Shown here one piece after another: positions 24,990-33,349 of a stretch of DNA of 64,000 bases (position 1 is its first letter; the number at the start of each line of letters is the position of its first letter). The notes under the pieces are model-generated. The model saw only the letters and a program-made list of their open reading frames with translations. It made no database searches and was not told the DNA's origin. The translations under genes and the position numbers were made by a program. Location of the stretch: the NCBI RefSeq assembly GCF_002367995.1, contig NZ_AP018207.1, forward strand, positions 8,409,366 to 8,473,365, given 5' to 3'. Origin of the DNA: Calothrix brevissima NIES-22 (GTDB lineage Bacteria > Cyanobacteriota > Cyanobacteriia > Cyanobacteriales > Nostocaceae).

Positions 24990-26012
24990 ATGCAATTTGC
25001 AGATTTTTGGTATATTGTCGCACTTAGCGAACAGCTACGACCTAACACAGTACTAACACGATCGCTTTTAGGCGAGTGGTTAGCAATATTTCGTGACGAA
25101 GATGGAAAAGCTGTAGCTTTGCGCGATCGCTGTTTGCATCGCAATAGTCGTCTGTCTACTGGTAAAGTATGTCAAGGTGCTTTGCAATGTCCTTATCATG
25201 GTTGGCTATACGATCGCAATGGTAAAGTCATTGCTGTACCTGCTGAAGGCGATGATTTCCAACCTTCTTTGCAGCGTCAAGCCAAGCATTACCCCAGCAA
25301 AGAACAGGATGGATATATATATGTGCGGTTAACCGATAACCCAAGGGAAGACTTTGCACCCTTTTCTATGCCTTATTATGGACAACCAGGTTGGGAAACA
25401 GTGCGGGTAATTAATCGGTTTGCGAATAACGTCACCAATTGCGCAGAGAATTTTATTGATATTCCCCACACGGCTTTTGTGCATCCTGGTGTATTTCGTA
25501 CCTCTCGCCAGCAAAAGTTAGAAATGAATGTAGAAAGGGAAAATGGTGCAGTTTTAGTAGAATATCGCCACGAAACTAGTAATTTAGGCTGGTATAGCCG
25601 TTTTCTTAATCGTCAAGGTGCAGAGATTAAACATTGCGATCGCTTTTACATGCCCAATATTACCTCTGTAGAATATCAAATGAGAGCGAATCGCCATTTA
25701 TTCATTACCAGTCAATCTATCCCCGAAAGCGATAACTCAACTTTAGTTTACACTGATGTCACGTATAATTACGGTATATGGAATAAGTTAGCCCGTCCCT
25801 TGGTATGGTGGACAGCGCAACATATTATCAGTCAGGATATTGATATTTTAAGTACTCAAGGCGAAGTGATTGGTAAATATGGCACACACTTTGCTAATAC
25901 ACCTGCGGATACAATTCATGTATTTGTGGAATCAATTCGAGATGCGATCGCGCGAGGCGAAGATCCGCGATTATTACCAAATAAATCGGTAAAAGTTACC
26001 TTTTGGGTTTAA
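24990..26012 (+). CDS. Rieske non-heme iron oxygenase 3
   Basis: The 340 residues have Rieske ligands Cys48/His50 (CLHRN) and Cys67/His70 (CPYHGW) and an iron site Asp-x2-His-x4-His in ENFIDIPHTAFVHPG. The CPYHGW pattern is more canonical than in the two oxygenases upstream, so it belongs to a different subgroup (VanA/phenoxybenzoate-dioxygenase-like alpha subunits). It is probably fed by the ferredoxin immediately upstream. ATG 24990 directly begins the conserved FADFWYIV block. Confidence 0.92.
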   Translation: MQFADFWYIVALSEQLRPNTVLTRSLLGEWLAIFRDEDGKAVALRDRCLHRNSRLSTGKVCQGALQCPYHGWLYDRNGKVIAVPAEGDDFQPSLQRQAKHYPSKEQDGYIYVRLTDNPREDFAPFSMPYYGQPGWETVRVINRFANNVTNCAENFIDIPHTAFVHPGVFRTSRQQKLEMNVERENGAVLVEYRHETSNLGWYSRFLNRQGAEIKHCDRFYMPNITSVEYQMRANRHLFITSQSIPESDNSTLVYTDVTYNYGIWNKLARPLVWWTAQHIISQDIDILSTQGEVIGKYGTHFANTPADTIHVFVESIRDAIARGEDPRLLPNKSVKVTFWV

Positions 26013-26286
26013 ATCTTTGTCAGCATTATGAATGGATGACACAGTGATTTTATCGCGATCGCCTCGTGCCAGTGCAATGAATGATTGCGCATTCTTAAGT
26101 AAAATTAAATTTTGTGAGGTATTTGTGAGATATTACCTAAATAATCAACCCTAGTACAACCAGGCAAAAGTAAAAAGTCAAAAGGAAAAAGAAAGAATAG
26201 CGATCCCACAAGCCTTTTAGCAATTCCTTATGGTCTGTTTATTTCCGCCGACCTGTACTAGTACATAAATCAACTACAGAAAAGCG

Positions 26287-26424
26287 ATGATAGCTGAATA
26301 CAATTATGTTGTCATTGGTGCAGGTTCGGCAGGCTGTGTAGTAGCTAACTGCCTCACAGAAGATGGTGAAACTACAGTATTACTGCTAGAAACTGGCGAT
26401 AGATATACCAAACTAGAGATTTAA
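26287..26424 (+). pseudogene. GMC oxidoreductase N-terminal remnant
   Basis: ATG 26287 opens a 45-codon frame reading [16 protein letters not shown] then CVVANCL and a LLLETG strand, the FAD-binding Rossmann start of glucose-methanol-choline oxidoreductases (about 500 residues when intact). It ends at TAA 26422-26424 and nothing after it resembles the rest of the enzyme. It is the stump of a deleted gene. Confidence 0.85.
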
Positions 26425-26495
26425 TTTTCCATCTTATATTTATAATAAAATTGTACTGCAAGTATAAATAAAAAGTAAAAATTATTTAATAAAAT

Positions 26496-27242
26496 ATGCA
26501 AAAACTAGCACAAATTATAATTTTTATTGCTTTTATAGGATTACTTGGATGGACAATTAACAATCCATTTGAGAGAAAAAAGCTACAATTAAAAAGCCGA
26601 GAAGATTGGCTCATAGATGGGATAGGATTAACAATTCAAGGCATTTTCATTCCCTTGCTACAAGCCACTCTAGTGTATTGGCTATATCATTATTTACTCC
26701 CTAATCAACAAGGAATTATTCAATTATCACCAATTATTAGTTTTCTTATTAGTTTTATTATCATAGATTATTTATATTATTGGAATCATCGCTTATTGCA
26801 TAGTAAATTTTTCTGGTCAGTGCATCAAGTACATCATACAGTAACGCAGATGGATGTATTAGGTACTTCGCGTAATACAGCTTGGACAAGTTTGCTAATT
26901 ATTTATTTATGGATACATCCCTTATTTTTATATTTATTAGTAAATCCAACAGCTTATTTACTAGGAGTTAGCCTAAGTTCTGCCTTAGATTTATGGCGAC
27001 ATAGCCGCTTAATAATTTCTCAAAATAACTGGCTATATAAATTTGTCTCTTCTTGGTTAATTCTCCCCCAGGATCATGCTTGGCATCATTGCAGTGAAAT
27101 TTATAATTGCAACTATGGTGCAAATTTCAAATTGTGGGATAAATTACATAGTACTTATTATGAAAATCAAGAGTTACCATCTAAAATCGGATTTTCCACT
27201 TCATTAACCTTGAGTCAAAAACTTTTATTCCCTTTTGAATGA
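26496..27242 (+). CDS. Sterol desaturase / fatty-acid hydroxylase family membrane protein
   Basis: The 248 residues have several membrane helices and three histidine boxes: HRLLH, HQVHH and HAWHH. These bind a diiron centre in the fatty-acid hydroxylase superfamily (sterol C5/C4 oxidases, carotenoid and fatty-acid hydroxylases). The enzyme would hydroxylate or desaturate a lipid-like substrate at the membrane. It is downstream of the GMC remnant and 93 bases before the acyltransferase gene. The substrate is unknown. Confidence 0.9.
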   Translation: MQKLAQIIIFIAFIGLLGWTINNPFERKKLQLKSREDWLIDGIGLTIQGIFIPLLQATLVYWLYHYLLPNQQGIIQLSPIISFLISFIIIDYLYYWNHRLLHSKFFWSVHQVHHTVTQMDVLGTSRNTAWTSLLIIYLWIHPLFLYLLVNPTAYLLGVSLSSALDLWRHSRLIISQNNWLYKFVSSWLILPQDHAWHHCSEIYNCNYGANFKLWDKLHSTYYENQELPSKIGFSTSLTLSQKLLFPFE

Positions 27243-27305
27243 AATAAAGGCAGAGGGCAGAAGGTAATTAAAGATATGAAGAATAGACAGAGCCTGGAGA
27301 ATAAC

Positions 27306-27341
27306 AAATGACAAATGACAAATGACTAATAACAAATGACA
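27306..27341. repeat. Heptamer repeat (ATGACAA) overlapping a start codon
   Basis: ATGACAAATGACAAATGAC-type units run up to and include the ATG at 27336 used by the next gene. The same 7-mer family occurs at about 20541, 31486 and 34170. Confidence 0.8.
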
Positions 27342-27941
27342 TTTTTAAGCATAATTCTCTTATTTTTCCCTACTTTTATCTTAATTATTATTGGTGCTGC
27401 AATCGTTTACTTTGCCTATTCACCGAACATTTTCAGTATTTTGGCGCTGTTGTTTGCAATTTACGGATTGCCATTGCTAGTTTACCGCTTACATCAATGG
27501 TTTTACCCTGTAAAAGAGGGTATTAGTTATCTACGTGGTAAAGAATATAGTCCTTGGTGGGGTAGTCATCAAATTCAGGTGATTTACATTACAATTCCGG
27601 TTTTTGAAGCGATATTACGGCTAATTCCGGGAGTATTTTCTTGTTGGTTGCGGTTGTGGGGTGCAAAAGTGGGGCGAGATGTTTACTGGACACCAGGATT
27701 AGAGATTGCCGATCGCGGTTTAATGGAAATAGGCGATCGCGTAGTTATGGGACATCGTGTAGGTATAATTTCTCATGTCATCAAACCCCGCAAGCAGAAT
27801 TTAATGTTGTATGTCAAAAAAGTCAAAATTGGTAATGATGCGTTTGTCGGCGCTGGAAGTGTTCTCTCTCCGGGTGTAGTCATCAGCGATGGTGCATTTG
27901 TTCCGTCTGCAACTCACCTTTATCCGAATCATCATGTGTAA
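27336..27941 (+). CDS. Membrane-anchored hexapeptide-repeat acyltransferase
   Basis: The 201 residues start with two hydrophobic segments (about 4-60) and continue into a left-handed beta-helix: WGAKVGRDVYWTPGLEIADRG, IGDRVVMGHRVGI, then VKIGNDAFVGAGSVLSPGV. That is the LbH acyltransferase fold (O-acetyltransferase-like), with His in MGHRVG possibly catalytic. It could acylate the product of the oxygenase locus. The ATG lies at the end of an ATGACAA repeat array; no strong ribosome binding site is visible, so the start is uncertain. Confidence 0.82.
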   Translation: MTFLSIILLFFPTFILIIIGAAIVYFAYSPNIFSILALLFAIYGLPLLVYRLHQWFYPVKEGISYLRGKEYSPWWGSHQIQVIYITIPVFEAILRLIPGVFSCWLRLWGAKVGRDVYWTPGLEIADRGLMEIGDRVVMGHRVGIISHVIKPRKQNLMLYVKKVKIGNDAFVGAGSVLSPGVVISDGAFVPSATHLYPNHHV

Positions 27942-27999
27942 TCTTCCTAATTAGGAAACTGCTAAGACTTTATAAATAATCTACTGGTAGTTGTTATAA

Positions 28000-28263
28000 C
28001 TATTCTAGCAACATATCGTACTGTGCGTGTGAACCAACCCAAAACCAGATAATTGTGTCTCCATCCAACTGACCAACTGCTCGATAGCTTTTGCTAATCC
28101 GAGCAGAGTAAATTGGTAACTCTGGATGCACCTTCTTAAAGCGCAGGCTAGGATAGCTTGGGTCTTTCTTAAACTGACGGTATGCTGTGCGTGTTTGCGC
28201 CTGAACTTGTGCGGGTAAATCAGCAAATAATTTACGGAACTGGGTGGTAGTGCGTGACTTCAA
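28000..28263 (-). CDS. RelE/HigB-type toxin
   Basis: The 87 residues fit the RelE/ParE toxin fold: an N-terminal helix pair (TTTQFRKLFADLPAQVQAQ), RFKKVHPELPIYSARISKSYRAVG strands, and a WFWVGSHAQYD end close to the HigB/RelE-like consensus. It would cleave mRNA at the ribosome. Its start overlaps the antitoxin stop by four bases (ATGA), so the pair is translationally coupled. It closes the right side of the oxygenase locus. Confidence 0.85.
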   Translation of the reverse strand: MKSRTTTQFRKLFADLPAQVQAQTRTAYRQFKKDPSYPSLRFKKVHPELPIYSARISKSYRAVGQLDGDTIIWFWVGSHAQYDMLLE

Positions 28264-28478
28264 AGTGTTTCTGGATCGAGTTCTTGGGTTTTACCTGCGT
28301 GGTACTCAGCCATTGCTGAGGCTCCGAGTTTTGCCAAAACATCTGGTGAACGAGAGAATGACTCATCCCAACGTCGTTCGTCCTCAATTTCTTCTAAAAT
28401 CATTGAGGCGATCGCATCTTGTTCGCTCTCTGGCAAATTTCTTAATCTAGCGATCGCACGTTCAAGTAACTCAGTCAT
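28260..28478 (-). CDS. Antitoxin of the RelE-type pair
   Basis: The start is taken at ATG 28478 (MTELLERAIARLRNLPES), not the upstream 28505, because this matches the usual length of about 72 residues. The sequence has a helical start and an ERRWDESFSRSPDVLAKL segment typical of short antitoxins that wrap around RelE-like toxins. The gene precedes the toxin and overlaps it by four bases. Confidence 0.82.
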   Translation of the reverse strand: MTELLERAIARLRNLPESEQDAIASMILEEIEDERRWDESFSRSPDVLAKLGASAMAEYHAGKTQELDPETL

Positions 28479-28725
28479 AGCTATTACACTAATGGCAATA
28501 AACACAGTGTACTATCTATTATCGCTGCTTTTAGCTTAGTTGATTGTTAGACCTCTTACAAAAGCATAAATCATCAATTGTAATCTTGAGTAACCAGAGC
28601 CAACCTATCGCCAAAAAAGCTGGCGTTTTCCGAAAATCACTCTGCACCTATGTATTTATATTTAGGGCAAATGACTTGCTAATTCGATTTTATCCTTTAG
28701 CTATTAAATATCTTCTGGAGAATTT

Positions 28726-29265
28726 ATGAGTGTTAAAACAAAGTTAACAGCAGTATTACTGACTGTTGGTACAATCATGAGTACAGTATTACCTGCAATG
28801 GCTCGTCCAGCAAACTTAACAACTGATAGTAATTTGCGTACCAGCGCATCTTTAACAGCAACCGTCGCGGATGTTTTACCATTGGGTAGTGCTGTGGAAG
28901 TTTTAAATATTACCGTAGGCGATGATGGCGATTATTGGTATTACGTACAACCAAGCAGGGGAAGGAGCCTTAAAGGTTGGATACGTAGCGATTTAGTCAA
29001 GTTTCAGCCGAGCAATCAGCGCTATGCAACCATAGTTGGGGAGCGCGGATCTACAATTAATGTGCGTTCCTCTGCCAGCTTAAATAGTAAGGTTCTCTAC
29101 AGTGCAGTATCCGGCGATTTGGTAACAGTAGAAGATTCCTTTCAAAAAGCAGGTCAATATCGTTGGTATCGCATCAAATTCTCCAATAACGTGACTGGTT
29201 GGGTGCGAGAAGACTTGCTATCAATCTGGCCACAAGGATGTATTATCACCTGTCCCACACATTAA
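28726..29265 (+). CDS. Secreted protein with two bacterial SH3 domains
   Basis: The 179 residues start with a signal peptide (cleavage near ALPAMA-RP, about residue 26). Two SH3b domains follow: about 30-95 (NLRTSASLTATVADVLPLGS, GWIRSDLV) and about 100-168 (INVRSSASLNSKVL, GWVREDLL). Such domains bind peptidoglycan or other wall peptides. The protein ends with a CIITCPTH stretch whose two Cys could form a disulfide. A GCCCAAT repeat array begins right after the stop. Confidence 0.88.
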   Translation: MSVKTKLTAVLLTVGTIMSTVLPAMARPANLTTDSNLRTSASLTATVADVLPLGSAVEVLNITVGDDGDYWYYVQPSRGRSLKGWIRSDLVKFQPSNQRYATIVGERGSTINVRSSASLNSKVLYSAVSGDLVTVEDSFQKAGQYRWYRIKFSNNVTGWVREDLLSIWPQGCIITCPTH

Positions 29266-29267
29266 CC

Positions 29268-29304
29268 CATGCCCAATGCCCAATGCCCCATGCCCCATAC
29301 CCAA
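29268..29304. repeat. Heptamer repeat (GCCCAAT)
   Basis: About five units of GCCCAAT/GCCCCAT are present. The family recurs at about 33185, 38930, 44418 and 57595. Confidence 0.8.
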
Positions 29305-29393
29305 TTTTTAAAGTTTTACGAAATGACAATGACGAATCCTGGATCTATTGAGTATTGATCGATCAATTACTACTCCTTTGCTAAGGAGATACT

Positions 29394-31391
29394 ATGTCAT
29401 TGCAATCTGGATTAGATGCCTTTAATCAAGGACGTTATTCCGAAGCTGTTCAAATCCTTGAACAAGTCTGTCGGAATGCGGTTGATCAAAATTCTTCCGA
29501 TTATTTATCAGCCCAAATGTGGTTGATGAAAGCTTATCAAGGGACAGGCGAACTCGAAAAAGCCGCAGTCTTGCATCGCAAATTGTTGATGAGTGAAAAT
29601 TCTCAGGTTCGCAGTTGGGCGGAACAAGCCGGAAAATCTCTGACGCAACCACCAGCAACCCCTTCTCATGCTATCCAAAAGGCTGGGCGTGCGGCTACGG
29701 CTGGTGCAAAATTAGCAATGGGTGGTGTCGGCGGAAGTTTGGTATTAGCTTCTGGCGTCACCATGACATTGCTGTTTGGGATGGTGCTAGCTTTAGGTTT
29801 GAGTTTAGTATTTATTTTAGGTAGCGACGATCCACTCCAAGGATTAGCGATCGCTCTTACCATCACTATAGTTTTTAATCTCGCGGCTTTCTTCCTCTCG
29901 CCTTTCCTCATGGACTTAACCCAAGGTTGGCTTTACCATACCCGTTGGGTAGATTTGGACGAAATTGAAAGCCAAAGTCCGGAAACAGCAAGAGTAATTC
30001 AGCAAGTCTGCGAACAAAAGAAAATCAAAACTCCAAGACTAGGTATTATCGACGACCAAAACCCCACAGCTTTTACTTATGGGTCTTTACCCAATAGCGC
30101 CCGGTTAGTCGTCAGTCAGGGACTTTTTACTTATTTAGATGATGATGAAATTGCTACCGTCTACGCTCACGAATTAGGGCACATTGTCCACTGGGACTTT
30201 GCCGTGATGACAGTAGCTTCTACCTTAGTGCAAATTTGCTACCTAATTTACAGCACAGCGAGGACATTTGGTCGTGGTGGCGGTGATAGCAAAATCAAAG
30301 ACGCTATGCAAACTGCGGCTCTCGTTGCTTATATTTTCTATCTAGTTGGTACTTACCTGATACTCTATCTCTCCCGTACCAGAGAATACTTTGCTGACCA
30401 CTTCGCTGCGGAAACTACTGGTAATCCCAATGCCTTATCCCGCGCTTTGGTGAAAATTGCCTATGGGATTTTAGAAGAAGGTTCCCGCACCCAAGAACCC
30501 AGCCGATTAATTGAAGGAACCCGCGCCTTAGGTATTTATGACCCGAAAGCAGCAGCTTCCACCGGTACCGCCTACCGCATAGCTAGCGATACCCAAAAAA
30601 TCGGTCGCGTCTTTTTGTGGGATATGTTTAACCCGTGGGCTTGGTGGATGGAGTTAAATTCTACACACCCACTTACAGGTAAACGTGTCCGCGCTTTAAG
30701 CACCTATGCAGAACAGTTGGGTTTACCAATTGAGTTTGATATGGGGCGAGTCATTGGTGAAGGTAAGAATCTGAGTAAAAAACGGCTTTATGGCAATTTC
30801 TTTTTAGATGTAGTGCTGTATGGTGCGGAAACTATTGGTTTCTTATTGGGCTTGGTCATCAGCATTATGATGTTATCTAGTTCCTCCCATACTGGTTTGG
30901 TCTTTGGCGCACCATTCATCGGCTTGGGTGTGGGAATTATCATCAAAGCCTTGGTGATGTTCCCCGACTACAAACAAGCACCAGAAACCGATATTCTCAC
31001 TTTAATGTCAGATCCCTACGCTAGTCCGTTACGCGGTCAACCTGCACAATTACAAGGACAACTCATCGGGCGTGGTGACGCAGGTTATAAATTTGGTTCC
31101 GATTTAAAAATTCAAGACCGTAGCGGCATGTTATATCTGCACTATGCCTCACGCTTTGGCCCCATTGGTAATTTTCTGTTTGGGATGAAGCGTGTCCAAA
31201 GCTTGATAGGCGAACAAGTAGGGGCTGTAGGTTGGTTCCGTCGCGGCGTTGCACCTTGGATGGATTTGATTAATCTCCAAAGTGAAAACGGTACGGTTGT
31301 TAATAGTTACCACCGCTTCTGGTCATTTGTACTGGGTGGCGGGGCAGTTATTTTAGGATTGGCCTTGACGATATTTGCGAGTAGCAGTTAG
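29394..31391 (+). CDS. M48 family membrane metalloprotease with TPR-like N-terminus
   Basis: The 665 residues begin with TPR-like helices (1-90: GLDAFNQGRYSEAVQILE, SAQMWLMKAYQGTGELEKA). Two membrane helices follow (about 120-180), then the M48 catalytic domain with HELGH (zinc site), a downstream Glu in REYFADHFAAETTGNP, and more hydrophobic segments near 310, 475 and 650. It resembles HtpX-type quality-control proteases. AAGGAGATACT precedes the ATG, a strong ribosome binding site. Confidence 0.9.
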   Translation: MSLQSGLDAFNQGRYSEAVQILEQVCRNAVDQNSSDYLSAQMWLMKAYQGTGELEKAAVLHRKLLMSENSQVRSWAEQAGKSLTQPPATPSHAIQKAGRAATAGAKLAMGGVGGSLVLASGVTMTLLFGMVLALGLSLVFILGSDDPLQGLAIALTITIVFNLAAFFLSPFLMDLTQGWLYHTRWVDLDEIESQSPETARVIQQVCEQKKIKTPRLGIIDDQNPTAFTYGSLPNSARLVVSQGLFTYLDDDEIATVYAHELGHIVHWDFAVMTVASTLVQICYLIYSTARTFGRGGGDSKIKDAMQTAALVAYIFYLVGTYLILYLSRTREYFADHFAAETTGNPNALSRALVKIAYGILEEGSRTQEPSRLIEGTRALGIYDPKAAASTGTAYRIASDTQKIGRVFLWDMFNPWAWWMELNSTHPLTGKRVRALSTYAEQLGLPIEFDMGRVIGEGKNLSKKRLYGNFFLDVVLYGAETIGFLLGLVISIMMLSSSSHTGLVFGAPFIGLGVGIIIKALVMFPDYKQAPETDILTLMSDPYASPLRGQPAQLQGQLIGRGDAGYKFGSDLKIQDRSGMLYLHYASRFGPIGNFLFGMKRVQSLIGEQVGAVGWFRRGVAPWMDLINLQSENGTVVNSYHRFWSFVLGGGAVILGLALTIFASSS

Positions 31392-31925
31392 CCTGTTCGC
31401 AGAGCATTTCTAATTTATCCAAGCTGTAATTTAATAGGGGTGGTGAATCACTACCCCTGTTTTTTGTTGGTTGGTTATTGGTCATTTGTCATTGGTCATT
31501 TGTCATCCCTTCGGCTTCTCTTCTCCCAAGGGGAGACGCTGCGCGAACGCTCAGGGTGAATTGTCATTTCTCCTTGTCGCCCTTGTCTTCCTTGTCCCCC
31601 TTGTCCTCCTTGTCCTCCTTCCCTTCTAGCCCCTAGAACACCATTTTTGTTTCCAGTCAATCAATTTTGGATTTTGGATTTACGATTTTGGATTTACTGC
31701 ATCCCTTTATGGGTGCAGCTTGGGGATTTTAAATTGACGATTTTGGATTTGTTCCACCCACAAGGAGAGAAGTCAGAGCGCCGGAAGCCGGCGCTCTGAA
31801 CTTCGGAGGCGGGGCATGAACCGAAATAATCTAAAATCTAAAATCTAAAATCTAAAATTGGCGCGGTCAACAGTCAACCGTCAACAACTTAGCACCACCT
31901 ATGTGATATTTGTTATGGGTTGGGA
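31392..31925. other. Repeat-filled intergenic region
   Basis: No gene is visible. The region holds TCATTTG 7-mers (about 31486), a TTGTCCYCC 9-mer block (about 31571-31623), GATTTTGGATTT repeats (31665-31755), a 27-base perfect palindrome (31773-31799) and four AAATCTA 7-mers (31831-31857), then TCAACAG/TCAACCG 7-mers (31866-31886). The promoter of the downstream channel gene must lie in or after these repeats. Confidence 0.8.
31773..31799. repeat. 27-base perfect palindrome
   Basis: TCAGAGCGCCGG and CCGGCGCTCTGA flank AAG. The inner part (CGCCGGAAGCCGGCGCTC) also occurs at 11935-11952. It is a dispersed GC-rich hairpin in an AT-rich background. Confidence 0.85.
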
Positions 31926-33188
31926 ATGATAGATAGATACTACATACAACCCGAAGAAATTCCAATGATAAATGCGATCGCTCGTAGATTCCGCCAATTT
32001 ATGGTCGGCTGGAAAAGCCAGATTACCTATTTTTACAGAGGTTATAGTCAAAATCACAGCAGAAGTTCCCCTCAAGGACGCATCTGGCTAAGATTAATCG
32101 GCGGTGTGATGGCGTTATTGCTAGCGCTGTCTTTCATCCACCCAGGAATAGCTGAACAAGCAGAACCAGCAGCAGCCAATAATAATAATTCCTTCCTTGT
32201 TGCCACCAGGGTAATTCCACCATTTGTAATTTCGGAAAATAATCAACTATCCGGCTTTAGTATCGATCTGTGGCGCAGCATTGCTAACAAAACAGGGATA
32301 AAATCGGAATTTGTTGAGTATTCTACCGTAGCCGATTTACTTTCGGCGGTAAAAGATGGCAAAGCTAATGCCGGTATTGCGGCCATCTCCATTACCGCCG
32401 AAAGACAGGAGAACTTTGATTTCTCCTTACCAATGTTTGCCGGTGGTTTGCAGATTATGGTAAGACCACCAGAAGCCAATGGCGGTGCTTTGGGTAACAT
32501 TTTGCAATTGATATTTTCTCCTACCCTCTTCCAAGTAGTTGGTTTAGCCTTGCTGCTGATTGTCGTCGCCGCTCATATTATTTGGTTATCAGAACGCAAT
32601 CATAAAGAAGGAATGATTGATAAATCATACTTCCCCGGAATTTTTAAAGCTTGTTGGTGGGCAGCCGCAACCTTAGCAACCCAAGCCGACGAAATGCCCA
32701 AAGGCGTAATTGGGCGGGTAATAGCAATTATCTGGATGTTTATCGGCGTTCTTTTCGTTGCTTACTTTACAGCCGCCGCCACCACCTCTCTCACCGTGCA
32801 GCAACTTCAGGGCGATATCAAGAGTGTAGACGACTTACCCGGTAAGTTAGTCGCCACCACTGCTGGTAGCACCGCCGCCAAATATTTGCGCGACCACAAG
32901 ATATCCGTTCTCGAAGTTCCCAAAATTGAGCAAGCTTACGAAGCTTTACAAACCAAAAAAGCTGACGCTGTAGTCTTTGATGCGCCCGTACTATTGTTTT
33001 ATGCTGCCAATCAAGGCAACGGTAAAGTAGAGATAGTAGGTAGCGTTTTCCGGGAAGAAAACTACGGTATTGTCCTCCCGAATAACAGTCCCTACCGTAA
33101 ACAAATCAATAGTGCATTGTTGAGCCTCAGAGAAGATGGCACATATCAATCACTTTATGATAAGTGGTTTGATGTGAAGAAGTCGTAA
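31926..33188 (+). CDS. Ionotropic glutamate-receptor-like channel protein (GluR0-like)
   Basis: After an N-terminal membrane anchor or signal segment (LIGGVMALLLALSFI), the protein has a split periplasmic solute-binding domain (FLVATRVIPPF, FSIDLWRSIA, SITAERQENFDFS). It is interrupted by M1 (FQVVGLALLLIVVAAHIIW), a pore-like loop (ACWWAAATLATQADEMPKG) and M2 (IWMFIGVLFVAYFTAAATTSL), and then closes with the second lobe. This is the layout of bacterial GluR0. The pore has no TVGYG K+ filter, so ion choice is unclear or it may be non-conducting. The start is ATG 31926 or 31965; both leave the domains intact. Confidence 0.85.
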   Translation: MIDRYYIQPEEIPMINAIARRFRQFMVGWKSQITYFYRGYSQNHSRSSPQGRIWLRLIGGVMALLLALSFIHPGIAEQAEPAAANNNNSFLVATRVIPPFVISENNQLSGFSIDLWRSIANKTGIKSEFVEYSTVADLLSAVKDGKANAGIAAISITAERQENFDFSLPMFAGGLQIMVRPPEANGGALGNILQLIFSPTLFQVVGLALLLIVVAAHIIWLSERNHKEGMIDKSYFPGIFKACWWAAATLATQADEMPKGVIGRVIAIIWMFIGVLFVAYFTAAATTSLTVQQLQGDIKSVDDLPGKLVATTAGSTAAKYLRDHKISVLEVPKIEQAYEALQTKKADAVVFDAPVLLFYAANQGNGKVEIVGSVFREENYGIVLPNNSPYRKQINSALLSLREDGTYQSLYDKWFDVKKS

Positions 33189-33349
33189 TTGGGTATTGGG
33201 CATAGGGCATTGGGCATTGGGCATTAGGCATTGGGCAACAGTCAGTAGGGGCGGGTTTATTGAGAATTATCGTTGCTTGGTGAGGATATTTGTGAACCCG
33301 CCCATACAACAGCCAACAGTCAACAGTCAACAGTTAACCGTCAACCGTC
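33185..33349. repeat. Two heptamer arrays
   Basis: A TTGGGCA/TAGGGCA array (about 33190-33236) and a CAACAGT/CAACCGT array (33312-33349) fill the gap between the convergent channel and mazG genes. The second overlaps the last codons of mazG. Confidence 0.8.
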
